A DNA stretch of 11,634 nt from Candidatus Uhrbacteria bacterium (GTDB lineage Bacteria; Patescibacteriota; Patescibacteriia; CAIXNZ01), in NCBI GenBank assembly GCA_011046145.1, contig DSBA01000049.1, positions 1-11,634 on the forward strand, given 5' to 3'. The notes under the pieces were generated by a model, which was not told the origin of the DNA, made no database searches, and saw nothing but the letters and a program-made list of their open reading frames with translations. The position numbers were made by a program, and so were the translations under genes. Each line of letters starts with the position of its first letter. Within the stretch, counting starts at the first letter, position 1. Shown piece by piece: positions 5,043 to 11,634 of the stretch.

Positions 5043-6395
5043 TTATTGATCCGGGCCTAAAATAATCAAAAAATCAATATCTGAGATTGTTTTGGGCGCG
5101 GTTTGGTTATTTGTTGAGACATTAGCTCCCAGGTTGCTGACCAGTTCTTCTAAAATTCCTTCTTTTTTCCCTTGAGTTAAATCATAAATTACTGTTTTTT
5201 CATAATTTTGGACAGTGGCATTGCCGATTTTAACGACTTTGTAGCCTTTATTTTTCAAATCAACAGAAGTTCGGTAAGCCAGGCCTTCAATTCTAGTGCC
5301 GTTTTGTATTTCAACCTTCACCTGTTCTTTGGGCTTAATTTCTTTTTCAGGTTCAAAAGCGTATTTGACAATTTGTTGAAGTTCGTAAAATGTCATGTCC
5401 TTGGGCAATAACAAATAAGCTTCGTTAATGATAGTAGAATAAAGAGGGCTGCCAGGCCTGTTATCCAGCACAATGTTATTGATGTTTTCCTTTTCAATTT
5501 TCTTGGCTATTTTAAGGAATTCAAAAATTTCCCAGACTTGCATATTTGTTGAAACATTCTCCTGATAAAGGTCCATTAAAGCTGAAATTTTTTTATAGCT
5601 TAAAAAAGTGGAAAAAGAAAGAGCTTTGTCCTTGAGAGCTTCAAGAACTTTATGCTGCCGCTTGCTGCGGGCAAAGTCTGAATTTTCTCCATTTGTCCCA
5701 TGCCTTGACCGGGCATAATTTAAAGCTGTTTCTCCGTCCATTTTTTGCCAGCCTTCCTGAAAAGACACTGTTTGATAGCCGAAATTATCAGTTGGGAATT
5801 GGTAGTCTATAAAGCTGTTGTCAACATGAATTTTTATTCCTCCCAGTTCGTCGATCAGAGTTTCAAAACCTGAAAAATCAAGGCGGATATAATAATGAAT
5901 AGGCAGATTGAATGTTTTAGCGACAACTTCAGCCGCAAATTTAGAGCCATTGCCAGGATCTTTTGCTTCGCCGTAATGGTTGGCAAAATTAATTTTGCGC
6001 CAGCCATAGCCAGGCATGGGCACTGACAAATCTCGGGGGATAGAAACCATAGCGACTTTATTTTCCGAAGGCTTGATTGAAACTAAAATCATGGTATCGG
6101 TTAAAAAAGGGCCGGGATGGCCAAGGCCGCCCATGCCTAAAAGCAATATATTTATTCTATCCTCTGCTTCTCCCAAAAGATATTTATTTTGGCTAAAAGT
6201 AAGGCCGTAATTTTGGAAAATATTGATTTTTTCAATGCTTTCCATAAGGCTGTCTCCGGACAATATGATTTGGAAGGAAAAAACCGCGATAAAAATTATA
6301 ATAAAAATCAGAGGATAAAAAAATAATTTAGAAATTTTCTTTTTATCCCCTCTTTTTTTTAGATTGGGCAGGAAATTTATTTTAAGCGGCTCCAT
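5043..6395 (-). CDS. LytR-CpsA-Psr (LCP) family cell-envelope ligase
   Basis: LCP proteins transfer lipid-linked glycopolymers onto peptidoglycan or related acceptors outside the membrane. The 450-aa product has a short basic cytoplasmic N-terminus, one membrane segment (about 23-46) and an extracellular LCP domain (about 80-260). Key motifs are TDTM (99-102), IPRDL (119-123), and the arginine motifs YARSRH (227-232) and FARSKRQ (241-247), which in the family bind the pyrophosphate of the lipid carrier. A C-terminal LytR_C-like domain spans about 358-448, starting VEIQNGT. The start ATG (6393-6395) leaves a sensible signal anchor; no Shine-Dalgarno is seen. It is the first gene of the minus-strand operon and divergent from lepB. 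It implies a glycan-decorated wall; the acceptor is unknown. Confidence 0.93.
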   Translation of the reverse strand: MEPLKINFLPNLKKRGDKKKISKLFFYPLIFIIIFIAVFSFQIILSGDSLMESIEKINIFQNYGLTFSQNKYLLGEAEDRINILLLGMGGLGHPGPFLTDTMILVSIKPSENKVAMVSIPRDLSVPMPGYGWRKINFANHYGEAKDPGNGSKFAAEVVAKTFNLPIHYYIRLDFSGFETLIDELGGIKIHVDNSFIDYQFPTDNFGYQTVSFQEGWQKMDGETALNYARSRHGTNGENSDFARSKRQHKVLEALKDKALSFSTFLSYKKISALMDLYQENVSTNMQVWEIFEFLKIAKKIEKENINNIVLDNRPGSPLYSTIINEAYLLLPKDMTFYELQQIVKYAFEPEKEIKPKEQVKVEIQNGTRIEGLAYRTSVDLKNKGYKVVKIGNATVQNYEKTVIYDLTQGKKEGILEELVSNLGANVSTNNQTAPKTISDIDFLIILGPDQ

Positions 6396-6487
6396 GGTTC
6401 AAATAAATATAAAACACTAAAGTAAAAATAAAATTACTTTTTATTAATTAAATCATTTTTTGAAAAAGAATTCAAGTAAAAGGCAGT

Positions 6488-6516
6488 TTGCTTTTTTAAA
6501 TTTTTTATGCTATACT
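6488..6516 (+). promoter_or_regulatory. lepB promoter
   Basis: TTGCTT (6488-6493), a 17-nt spacer and TATACT (6511-6516) preceded by TGC (extended -10). The predicted start near 6523 gives a leader of about 32 nt before the lepB ATG at 6555, with no Shine-Dalgarno sequence. The intergenic stretch 6396-6554 must also hold the LCP operon promoter on the other strand, but I see no strong match there. Confidence 0.6.
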
Positions 6517-6554
6517 TTTTTTAATCATATAATTTTAAATTAACAATTTATAAA

Positions 6555-7190
6555 ATGACTAATAGATTTTCAAGCGAAGACAAAAATCAATTTGAATGGG
6601 AAACTAGTTCTACTTATGATTCTTTAGGCAGGACCATCGGTGAGTTTTTTGTAGAAATTATTAAGGTTGTGATTATTTCTTTGGCCATCATTATTCCGGT
6701 CAGGTATTTTTTAATCCAGCCTTTTTATGTCAAAGGCGCGTCAATGGAGCCGAGCTTTTATGACCACGAGTATTTAATAATAAATGAAATAGCTTATCGA
6801 TTAGGCGAGCCTCTAAGGGGGGATGTTGTTGTTTTTCGTTATCCTAAAGATCCCAGTCAGTATTTTATAAAAAGGATTATCGGACTGCCGGGTGAAAAAA
6901 TTAAATTTAAAGATGGAGATATTATCATTTATAATGACGCAAGCCCTAATGGTATAATTTTAAAAGAGGACCATTATTTATTTGAACAAACAGCCACATC
7001 AGGCTTGGGCAAAAGCGAATATATTTTGGAAGAAGATGAATATTTTGTTTTGGGAGATAATCGCGAATCAAGTTTGGATTCAAGGAGATTTGGGCCTGTG
7101 CCGCGGAGGTTGATTATTGGCAAAGCCTGGATAAGAGGCTGGCCGTTTGATAAAATAACAATTTTTTCCGTCCCTAGTTATAATTTTTAA
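6555..7190 (+). CDS. lepB: Type I signal peptidase
   Basis: Membrane protease that removes signal peptides from exported proteins on the outer face of the cytoplasmic membrane. The 211-aa protein has a polar N-terminus, one membrane segment (about 35-55), the catalytic serine in GASMEP (Ser63), and the general-base lysine in FIKRIIGLPGE (Lys106). The conserved box GDNRESSLDSRRFG lies at 167-180. This is the single-membrane-segment form with a compact periplasmic-type core, as in Gram-positive and CPR bacteria. The ATG start is preceded by AT-rich sequence without a Shine-Dalgarno. A plausible client is the secreted Ig-domain protein at 9632-11560. Confidence 0.95.
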   Translation: MTNRFSSEDKNQFEWETSSTYDSLGRTIGEFFVEIIKVVIISLAIIIPVRYFLIQPFYVKGASMEPSFYDHEYLIINEIAYRLGEPLRGDVVVFRYPKDPSQYFIKRIIGLPGEKIKFKDGDIIIYNDASPNGIILKEDHYLFEQTATSGLGKSEYILEEDEYFVLGDNRESSLDSRRFGPVPRRLIIGKAWIRGWPFDKITIFSVPSYNF

Positions 7191-7245
7191 ACGTGAGATT
7201 TTATTCGCTTGCGAGTAGAGCTTAATAATTTGGCATCTAAATAAT

Positions 7246-8706
7246 ATGCCGAAATCAAAAAAGAAAAAAACAATAAAAAAGAAAATCGCCAAAAGAGGCA
7301 GGCCCAGAATTAAAAAAGAGGTTAAGGCAAAAGTTAAAGCCAAGCCAGCCCCGCCCCAGCCCTTAATTAAAGCGACAAAAAAAATGCCGCAGCTTTTGCG
7401 CGGTTTTAAAGATATCTTGCCGTCAGAACAAAAATATTGGAATTTAATCAGAGAAAAAGCCGAAAGCCTTTCTTTGACTTATGGCTTTGAAAGGATTGAT
7501 TTGCCGATCTTGGAAGAAACAGCTTTGTTTGTCCGTTCAGTTGGCAAGGAAACAGATATTGTAGAAAAAGAAATTTTTACATTTACAGACCGGGGCGGAG
7601 AAAGTATTTGTTTGAGGCCAGAGGCTACTGCTTCAGCAGTTCGAGCTTATATTAATCATGGCATGTTAAATTTGCCGCAGCCAGTAAAATTATATTATAT
7701 TGGTCCAATGTTCCGTTATGATCGGCCCCAATCCGGCCGCTATAGGCAGTTTAACCAGTTTGGCTTAGAAGCTTTAGGGGATTTTAACCCTGTTTTGGAC
7801 GCCCAGATAATTATTATGTGTTTTAATTTTTTTAAGGAACTTGGCATTGAATCAAATGTGCAAATAAATAGCATCGGCTGTCCGGGCTGCCGCAAGGAAT
7901 ACAAAACCCAGTTGATAAATTATTACAAAACTCAAAAAAGCGGTTTGTGCGAGGATTGCAAAAACAGGATTTCTAAAAATCCTTTAAGGCTTTTGGACTG
8001 CAAAGAATACAGGTGTCAGGCGATTGCTGAGGATGCGCCGCAGATTGTTGATTGGCTATGCGATGATTGCAAAAATCATTTTGTCAAGGTTTTAGAATTT
8101 TTGGACGAATTGGAAATACCCTATAATCTTAATCCTTATTTAGTCAGAGGATTGGATTATTACACTAAAACAGTTTTTGAAATTTGGCCGGGCATTGGCC
8201 AAAACAGTGCCAGTGATGAAAACGGAGCAGAACAGGCGGCTGGCAAAGACGCCGCGGGGAAAAAAGCTCAAAGCGCTTTGGGCGGGGGAGGCAGATATGA
8301 TAATTTGGTTGAGCTTTTAGGCGGCCGTCCAACGCCGGCAGTTGGCTGTTCCATTGGCATTGAAAGAACGATTTTAAAAATTAAAGAATTAGGCAAAGAT
8401 GTCCCCAGCCAAGAATCACCCGATATATTTATTGCCCAGCTTGGCGAAGCAGCCAAAAGAAAGGCTTTAGTCTTATTTGAATCGTTGCGCAATGAAGGCT
8501 TTAAAATAGCTGAAAGCTTTTCTAAAGACGGCTTAAAAAATCAGCTTGATAACGCTAATAAGCTGGGCGTGAAATATGCTTTAATTTTAGGGCAAAAAGA
8601 GCTTTCAGAAGGGACAATTTTATTGCGGGATATGGAAGGCGGCATTCAGGAAACAATCAATTATAATAAAATAATCAAAGAGTTAAGAAAAAGGCTAGGG
8701 CTGTAA
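7246..8706 (+). CDS. hisS: Histidyl-tRNA synthetase with basic N-terminal extension
   Basis: Class II synthetase that charges tRNA-His in the cytoplasm. The standard enzyme begins at residue 47 (MPQLLRGFKDILP). Motif 2 is around FRYDRPQSGRYRQF (156-169), the histidine-binding box LVRGLDYY at 299-306, GGGGRYD at 346-352, and motif 3 in GCSIGIERT (367-375). The anticodon-binding domain covers about 393-486. The insertion domain has paired cysteines (212/215, 235/238, 252/257, 272/275) that could bind zinc. Residues 1-46 form a lysine-rich tail with KRGRPR (16-21), an AT-hook-like core. A second oddity is an Ala/Lys/Gly/Asp-rich insert at about 318-342, before the glycine box. An alternative start at 7384 would give the conventional protein; neither start has a Shine-Dalgarno, so the choice is open. 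A gap of 55 nt separates it from lepB. Confidence 0.93.
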   Translation: MPKSKKKKTIKKKIAKRGRPRIKKEVKAKVKAKPAPPQPLIKATKKMPQLLRGFKDILPSEQKYWNLIREKAESLSLTYGFERIDLPILEETALFVRSVGKETDIVEKEIFTFTDRGGESICLRPEATASAVRAYINHGMLNLPQPVKLYYIGPMFRYDRPQSGRYRQFNQFGLEALGDFNPVLDAQIIIMCFNFFKELGIESNVQINSIGCPGCRKEYKTQLINYYKTQKSGLCEDCKNRISKNPLRLLDCKEYRCQAIAEDAPQIVDWLCDDCKNHFVKVLEFLDELEIPYNLNPYLVRGLDYYTKTVFEIWPGIGQNSASDENGAEQAAGKDAAGKKAQSALGGGGRYDNLVELLGGRPTPAVGCSIGIERTILKIKELGKDVPSQESPDIFIAQLGEAAKRKALVLFESLRNEGFKIAESFSKDGLKNQLDNANKLGVKYALILGQKELSEGTILLRDMEGGIQETINYNKIIKELRKRLGL

Positions 8707-8728
8707 ATATTAAAAAAGTTGTTTGCTT

Positions 8729-8764
8729 AAAATGCTGGAGTTAACTCAAGCATTTTTAATTTTT
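8729..8764 (+). terminator. Intrinsic terminator after hisS
   Basis: AAAATGCT (8729-8736) pairs with AGCATTTT (8749-8756); an inner GAG/CTC stem closes a TTAA loop, with one G-A mismatch between the two stems. T-rich sequence (8753-8764) follows. It separates lepB-hisS from the rpsU unit. Confidence 0.8.
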
Positions 8765-8783
8765 AAATTCAAAATAATTTTAT

Positions 8784-8812
8784 TTGACTTTGTTATAATT
8801 TATTGTTATGAT
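8784..8812 (+). promoter_or_regulatory. rpsU promoter
   Basis: TTGACT (8784-8789), a 17-nt spacer and TATGAT (8807-8812) preceded by TGT (extended -10). The predicted transcript start near 8819 leaves a leader of about 28 nt containing the Shine-Dalgarno. It shares its layout with the promoters at 1672 and 6488. Confidence 0.7.
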
Positions 8813-8826
8813 TAAATTAAATTTAG

Positions 8827-8833
8827 AAAGGAG
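8827..8833 (+). promoter_or_regulatory. Strong Shine-Dalgarno of rpsU with ATG-TGA after it
   Basis: AAAGGAG (8827-8833) is the only strong Shine-Dalgarno seen before any gene in the window. Its distance to the rpsU ATG (8847) is 13 nt, longer than the usual 5-9. Directly after it comes ATG (8834-8836) followed by TGA (8837-8839), a start-stop pair. This may be chance, or may matter for control of bS21 synthesis. Confidence 0.75.
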
Positions 8834-8846
8834 ATGTGAATAAATA

Positions 8847-9077
8847 ATGGCTGAAGCAAAACGAAAAAAAGGGGAAACTTTTGAAAGCATGTTGAGGCGT
8901 TTTAGCAAAAAAGTTATGCAAAGCGGCAAATTGCTGCAAGCTAAGAAGATTAGATTTTTGACCAAAGAACCGAACAAAAATTTAGCTAAAAAATTAGCAT
9001 TAAGGAAGAAAGATATTAAAGCCAAAAAGGAATATTTGAAAAAAATTGGCAAATTAGAAGAAAAAAATAGAAGCTAA
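8847..9077 (+). CDS. rpsU: 30S ribosomal protein bS21
   Basis: Small basic 30S protein that sits near the 3' end of 16S rRNA and affects initiation. The 76-aa sequence has the family core FESMLRRFSKKVMQSG (about 12-27), then AKKIRF and LRKK, with a lysine-rich tail. It is somewhat longer than E. coli bS21 (71 aa). Start choice is supported by the conserved N-terminal core and by the Shine-Dalgarno at 8827-8833. It has its own promoter and sits after a terminator, with yqeY 92 nt downstream, as in the rpsU-yqeY order known in Firmicutes. Because bS21 contacts the anti-Shine-Dalgarno region, a strong Shine-Dalgarno on its own mRNA suggests self-regulation (inference). Confidence 0.93.
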   Translation: MAEAKRKKGETFESMLRRFSKKVMQSGKLLQAKKIRFLTKEPNKNLAKKLALRKKDIKAKKEYLKKIGKLEEKNRS

Positions 9078-9169
9078 ATTTAATTTGCAAATATTATTAA
9101 ATATTAGGCATTAATTGATCAGTTTGATTTGAGCAGTAAATTTTTTAAAAAGAATAACATTCGCGTTAG

Positions 9170-9610
9170 ATGGCTCTTTATTCTCAAATTGAAAATGATT
9201 TTCAACAAGCTTTCAAAGAAAGGAAAGAAGACGAAATTTCTACATTGCGCCTGTTTTTGGCTGCTTTAAAAAACGAAAGGATTAAGAAAATGGCTGATTT
9301 AACAGAAGAAGACATAATCAAGGTTTTAAAAAGCGAAATGAAGAAAAGAAAAGAATCCATTTCTGAATATGAAAAAGCCGACCGCCAGGAATTAGCTGAT
9401 AAAGAAAAAAAAGAATTAGCGATTTTAGAAAAATATCAGCCCAAACAGCTTAGCGAAGACGAAGTTCGGACAAAGGTAAAAGAAATTTTGGCTTCTTTAG
9501 CAGAAAGAGATAATTTGGGAAAAGTTATGGGGCAAGTTATGGCAGAATTAAAAAATCAGGCAGATGGCAATTTGATTAGAAAAATAGTAGAAGAGGAAAT
9601 TAGCAAATAA
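9170..9610 (+). CDS. yqeY: GatB/YqeY domain protein
   Basis: The 146-aa protein matches the stand-alone YqeY family, related to the C-terminal tRNA-contacting domain of GatB. Typical features are the helical N-terminus with STLRLFLAALKN (about 24-35), the lysine/glutamate-rich central helices (about 40-90), the YQPKQLSEDE turn (89-98), and the C-terminal GKVMGQVMAELK (about 117-128) with the DGNLIRKIV end. Its molecular role is unclear; a link to tRNA or translation is assumed from the domain and from its place after rpsU. No Shine-Dalgarno precedes the ATG. The 92-nt gap after rpsU shows no strong promoter, so co-transcription is likely. Confidence 0.9.
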   Translation: MALYSQIENDFQQAFKERKEDEISTLRLFLAALKNERIKKMADLTEEDIIKVLKSEMKKRKESISEYEKADRQELADKEKKELAILEKYQPKQLSEDEVRTKVKEILASLAERDNLGKVMGQVMAELKNQADGNLIRKIVEEEISK

Positions 9611-9631
9611 AAAAATTTTTATATAAATCCC

Positions 9632-11560
9632 ATGCGTAAAAAAACCCGCTTGACTTGGCGCAAAAGCCAAGAGCGGAAAAATAGTGAATTTGTCAGAAAA
9701 ACTGCCAAAGTTTTAGCGTTAGTTATTTTAATTTTGGCGGTTTTTTTATTGGTTAAGCCTGTTTTGGCTGTTGAGTTAGACGTGGGTTTAGAATACGCTG
9801 CTGCAACAGGTTTGGGCACTGAAGACATTAGGATTACAATAGCCAAAATTATCCGCGCCTTTTTGGGTTTTTTGGGGATTTTGGCGGTTTTGATTATCCT
9901 TTACGGCGGGTATATGTATATGACTTCAGCTGGCAACCCTGAAAAAATTGAAACAGCCAAAAAAATTCTAAAAAACGCGGTTATTGGTTTGCTTATAATT
10001 TTAAGCTCTTTTGCCATAGCGCAATTTATACTTGGTTATTTAATAGGCGCTTTGGGCATCCCATCAGAGTATTATGGCCCGCCCATTTATGGTCAAGGCG
10101 GAGGAGCTTTGGGCAGTGGCATAATTGAAAGCCATTATCCTGCTCGTAATGCTTTTGACATCCCAAGAAATACCAGCATTGTAGTGACTTTTAAAGAGGA
10201 AATGGATGTTGCCAGCCTGATTAATGACAATGGCACGCCAGCTGATTTGACTGATGATTTGATTAATACTGAAAGCATTAAAATAAGAAAAACTTCTGAA
10301 CCAGCAGGCCCTTATGTAGAAAATGTCAGGGCATATTTTACTGAAGATTTGAAGACTTTTGTTTTTAAACCGATTGATTTATTGGGCAGCGCTGACCAAT
10401 CCACAAATTATACTGTTTGGCTGACAGACAATATTAAAAAATTTGACGGTTCTGACGCTTTTGGCGCTTTGGGCGGTTATGAATGGAGGTTTGAAGTTTC
10501 TACCAAAGTAGACCTGACCCCGCCCAAAATAGTTTCAGTTGTTCCCCGTTACAGCAATAATCCTGATCAAACAGTGCCGCGCAACACTATTGTCCAGATC
10601 AATTTTAATGAAGCCATAAACCCCATGACTATGCGGGGTCTGGTTGAATTGGCAGGCGGAGGCACATTAGGCAGCTTAAGAAAAGACGAACAAGGCAGGA
10701 TTAATACTTTTAATAATATAAATGTTTGCGCTAATTTAGACCCTAATAAGTGCAATGAAAACAGCAATCAAATAATTGCCGGTGAATTTTTATATTCTAA
10801 CCAGTATAAAACAGTAGAATTTGTAACCAATGACCTTTGCGGCAGAAATACTTGCGGTGGCGATGTTTTTTGCCTGCCGGGCAATAGGTTTATAACGGTT
10901 TTGGTTAAAGCAGCTTCATTATTAGAAGCTGGCAAGCCCACAGCAGCTTTTCCTTACAATGGCATTATTGACATGGCTGATAATTCTTTGGATGGCAATT
11001 TAGACGGCCAAGCCCAAGGGCCTCAAACCCAGAGCCAAAATCCGCCTTATTATATTAATTTACCTAATTCAGCGGTTCAGGGCGATGATGCCAAATGGAG
11101 TTTTTATACTGATAACAGAATAGAGTTAAGCCCGCCTGAAATACATAGCTATTTCCCAAATTTTGGCACAACAGAGATCAATCCTTTAAGCGATTTTGAA
11201 ATTACTTTTGACAGACTAATGATGGCCAGCACCTTAAAGCCCAATGGCGGTTATGATAATGGCGAAGAGTATATAACTTTAATCCAGCCGGATGAGGTGG
11301 TGCCGAGGGCATATTGGATAAGCGCCCAGAATGATTTTTTAAATAATCCAGATGGGTTTAGCCGAGCCATAATCGGACATGAAATTTTGGCGCCAAATCA
11401 AAATTACGGTCTGAGAGTCGGTTCTGGGGTTAAAGATATTTACCAGAATTGCTATCAGCCTTGTGCTGGCCCAGGTTGTGAAAAAGTTGAGATTATGCCC
11501 GGCCTTTATGAAGAGGGAGCTATTTGGGAGGGTATTTTCCCTGACTGTACCCTGCCCTAA
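9632..11560 (+). CDS. Secreted pilin-like/SbsA-type Ig-domain surface protein
   Basis: A 642-aa exported protein of a type common in CPR genomes. A basic N-terminus (1-25) and hydrophobic segment (about 27-45) end in KPVLA, a likely signal-peptidase site after residue 46. Then come two further membrane segments (about 77-97 and 113-138) separated by YGGYMYMTSAGNPEKI, the layout of TrbC/VirB2-like pilin or pilin-like membrane domains. After residue 150, three SbsA/Big_5-like Ig repeats follow (about 163-291, 298-492, 500-605), each opening with a proline-rich start such as PPKIVSVVP or PPEIHSYFP. Nine cysteines lie in the exported part (366, 374, 403, 408, 414, 607, 611, 616, 638), allowing disulfides. 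It starts 22 nt after yqeY, without a Shine-Dalgarno, and ends in TAA at 11558-11560. Many relatives are longer, so it may be a short form. Role: probably surface attachment or secretion-apparatus component; unproven. Confidence 0.8.
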   Translation: MRKKTRLTWRKSQERKNSEFVRKTAKVLALVILILAVFLLVKPVLAVELDVGLEYAAATGLGTEDIRITIAKIIRAFLGFLGILAVLIILYGGYMYMTSAGNPEKIETAKKILKNAVIGLLIILSSFAIAQFILGYLIGALGIPSEYYGPPIYGQGGGALGSGIIESHYPARNAFDIPRNTSIVVTFKEEMDVASLINDNGTPADLTDDLINTESIKIRKTSEPAGPYVENVRAYFTEDLKTFVFKPIDLLGSADQSTNYTVWLTDNIKKFDGSDAFGALGGYEWRFEVSTKVDLTPPKIVSVVPRYSNNPDQTVPRNTIVQINFNEAINPMTMRGLVELAGGGTLGSLRKDEQGRINTFNNINVCANLDPNKCNENSNQIIAGEFLYSNQYKTVEFVTNDLCGRNTCGGDVFCLPGNRFITVLVKAASLLEAGKPTAAFPYNGIIDMADNSLDGNLDGQAQGPQTQSQNPPYYINLPNSAVQGDDAKWSFYTDNRIELSPPEIHSYFPNFGTTEINPLSDFEITFDRLMMASTLKPNGGYDNGEEYITLIQPDEVVPRAYWISAQNDFLNNPDGFSRAIIGHEILAPNQNYGLRVGSGVKDIYQNCYQPCAGPGCEKVEIMPGLYEEGAIWEGIFPDCTLP

Positions 11561-11581
11561 ACAATTTTTTATTTTTTAAAA

Positions 11582-11634
11582 ATGAGTAATGGAAATAAAT
11601 TCAAAACGATATTAATTATAATAAGTTTAATCTG
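11582..11634 (+). CDS. N-terminus of an exported or membrane protein (partial)
   Basis: An ATG at 11582-11584 opens a frame to the window edge: MSNGNKFKTILIIISLI, a short basic start followed by a hydrophobic stretch, typical of a signal peptide or membrane anchor. It begins 21 nt after the preceding gene on the same strand, so it is probably in the same unit. With 17 codons visible, no family can be named. No Shine-Dalgarno is seen. Confidence 0.55.
   Translation, partial: MSNGNKFKTILIIISLI

Noticed and set aside
7205..7214. TCGC/GCGA hairpin between lepB and hisS as a terminator
   Set aside because: Only four base pairs with a two-base loop and no T-run; it cannot be supported as a terminator.

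Overview
This 11.6 kb window is AT-rich bacterial DNA that looks like a Candidate Phyla Radiation (Patescibacteria, probably Parcubacteria-type) genome. The reasons are lysine-rich proteins, compact gene spacing, almost no Shine-Dalgarno sequences, an rpsU-yqeY pair with a lysine-rich bS21, and a large secreted protein joining a short pilin-like (TrbC/VirB2-type) membrane segment to SbsA-like Ig domains. This placement is inference from gene content; no 16S is present.

Layout. Positions 1-342 hold no convincing gene, only an imperfect hairpin and pyrimidine-rich tandem repeats. A minus-strand block follows: dprA (343-1437), then after a repeat-rich and RNA-bearing gap (1438-2102) pth (2103-2645), a diacylglycerol-kinase-family lipid kinase (2777-3646), der (3643-5013) and an LCP-family cell-envelope ligase (5043-6395). 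The kinase and der overlap by 4 nt. At 6396-6554 transcription diverges, and the plus strand carries lepB (6555-7190), hisS (7246-8706), a terminator and a new promoter, rpsU (8847-9077), yqeY (9170-9610), the pilin/Ig-domain surface protein (9632-11560) and the first 17 codons of another gene (11582 onward).

The genes are mostly core functions: DNA uptake processing (DprA), tRNA recycling (Pth), ribosome assembly (Der, bS21), His-tRNA charging (HisRS), lipid and wall metabolism (lipid kinase, LCP), protein export (LepB), plus a surface protein that enters the export route.

The most interesting part is 1438-2115. A near-consensus extended -10 promoter (1672-1700) and an intrinsic terminator (2088-2115) frame about 400 nt with no credible ORF. 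This stretch has several hairpins, one of which exposes a loop resembling the 3' end of 16S rRNA, and a tRNA-like 3' end including CCA just before the terminator. The same zone has members of a repeat-hairpin family; two 81-bp copies differing at one base lie directly upstream of the dprA and pth start codons. A second notable point is that rpsU is the only gene here with a strong Shine-Dalgarno sequence. That is the pattern known from Flavobacteriia, where bS21 helps hide the anti-Shine-Dalgarno and controls its own synthesis.
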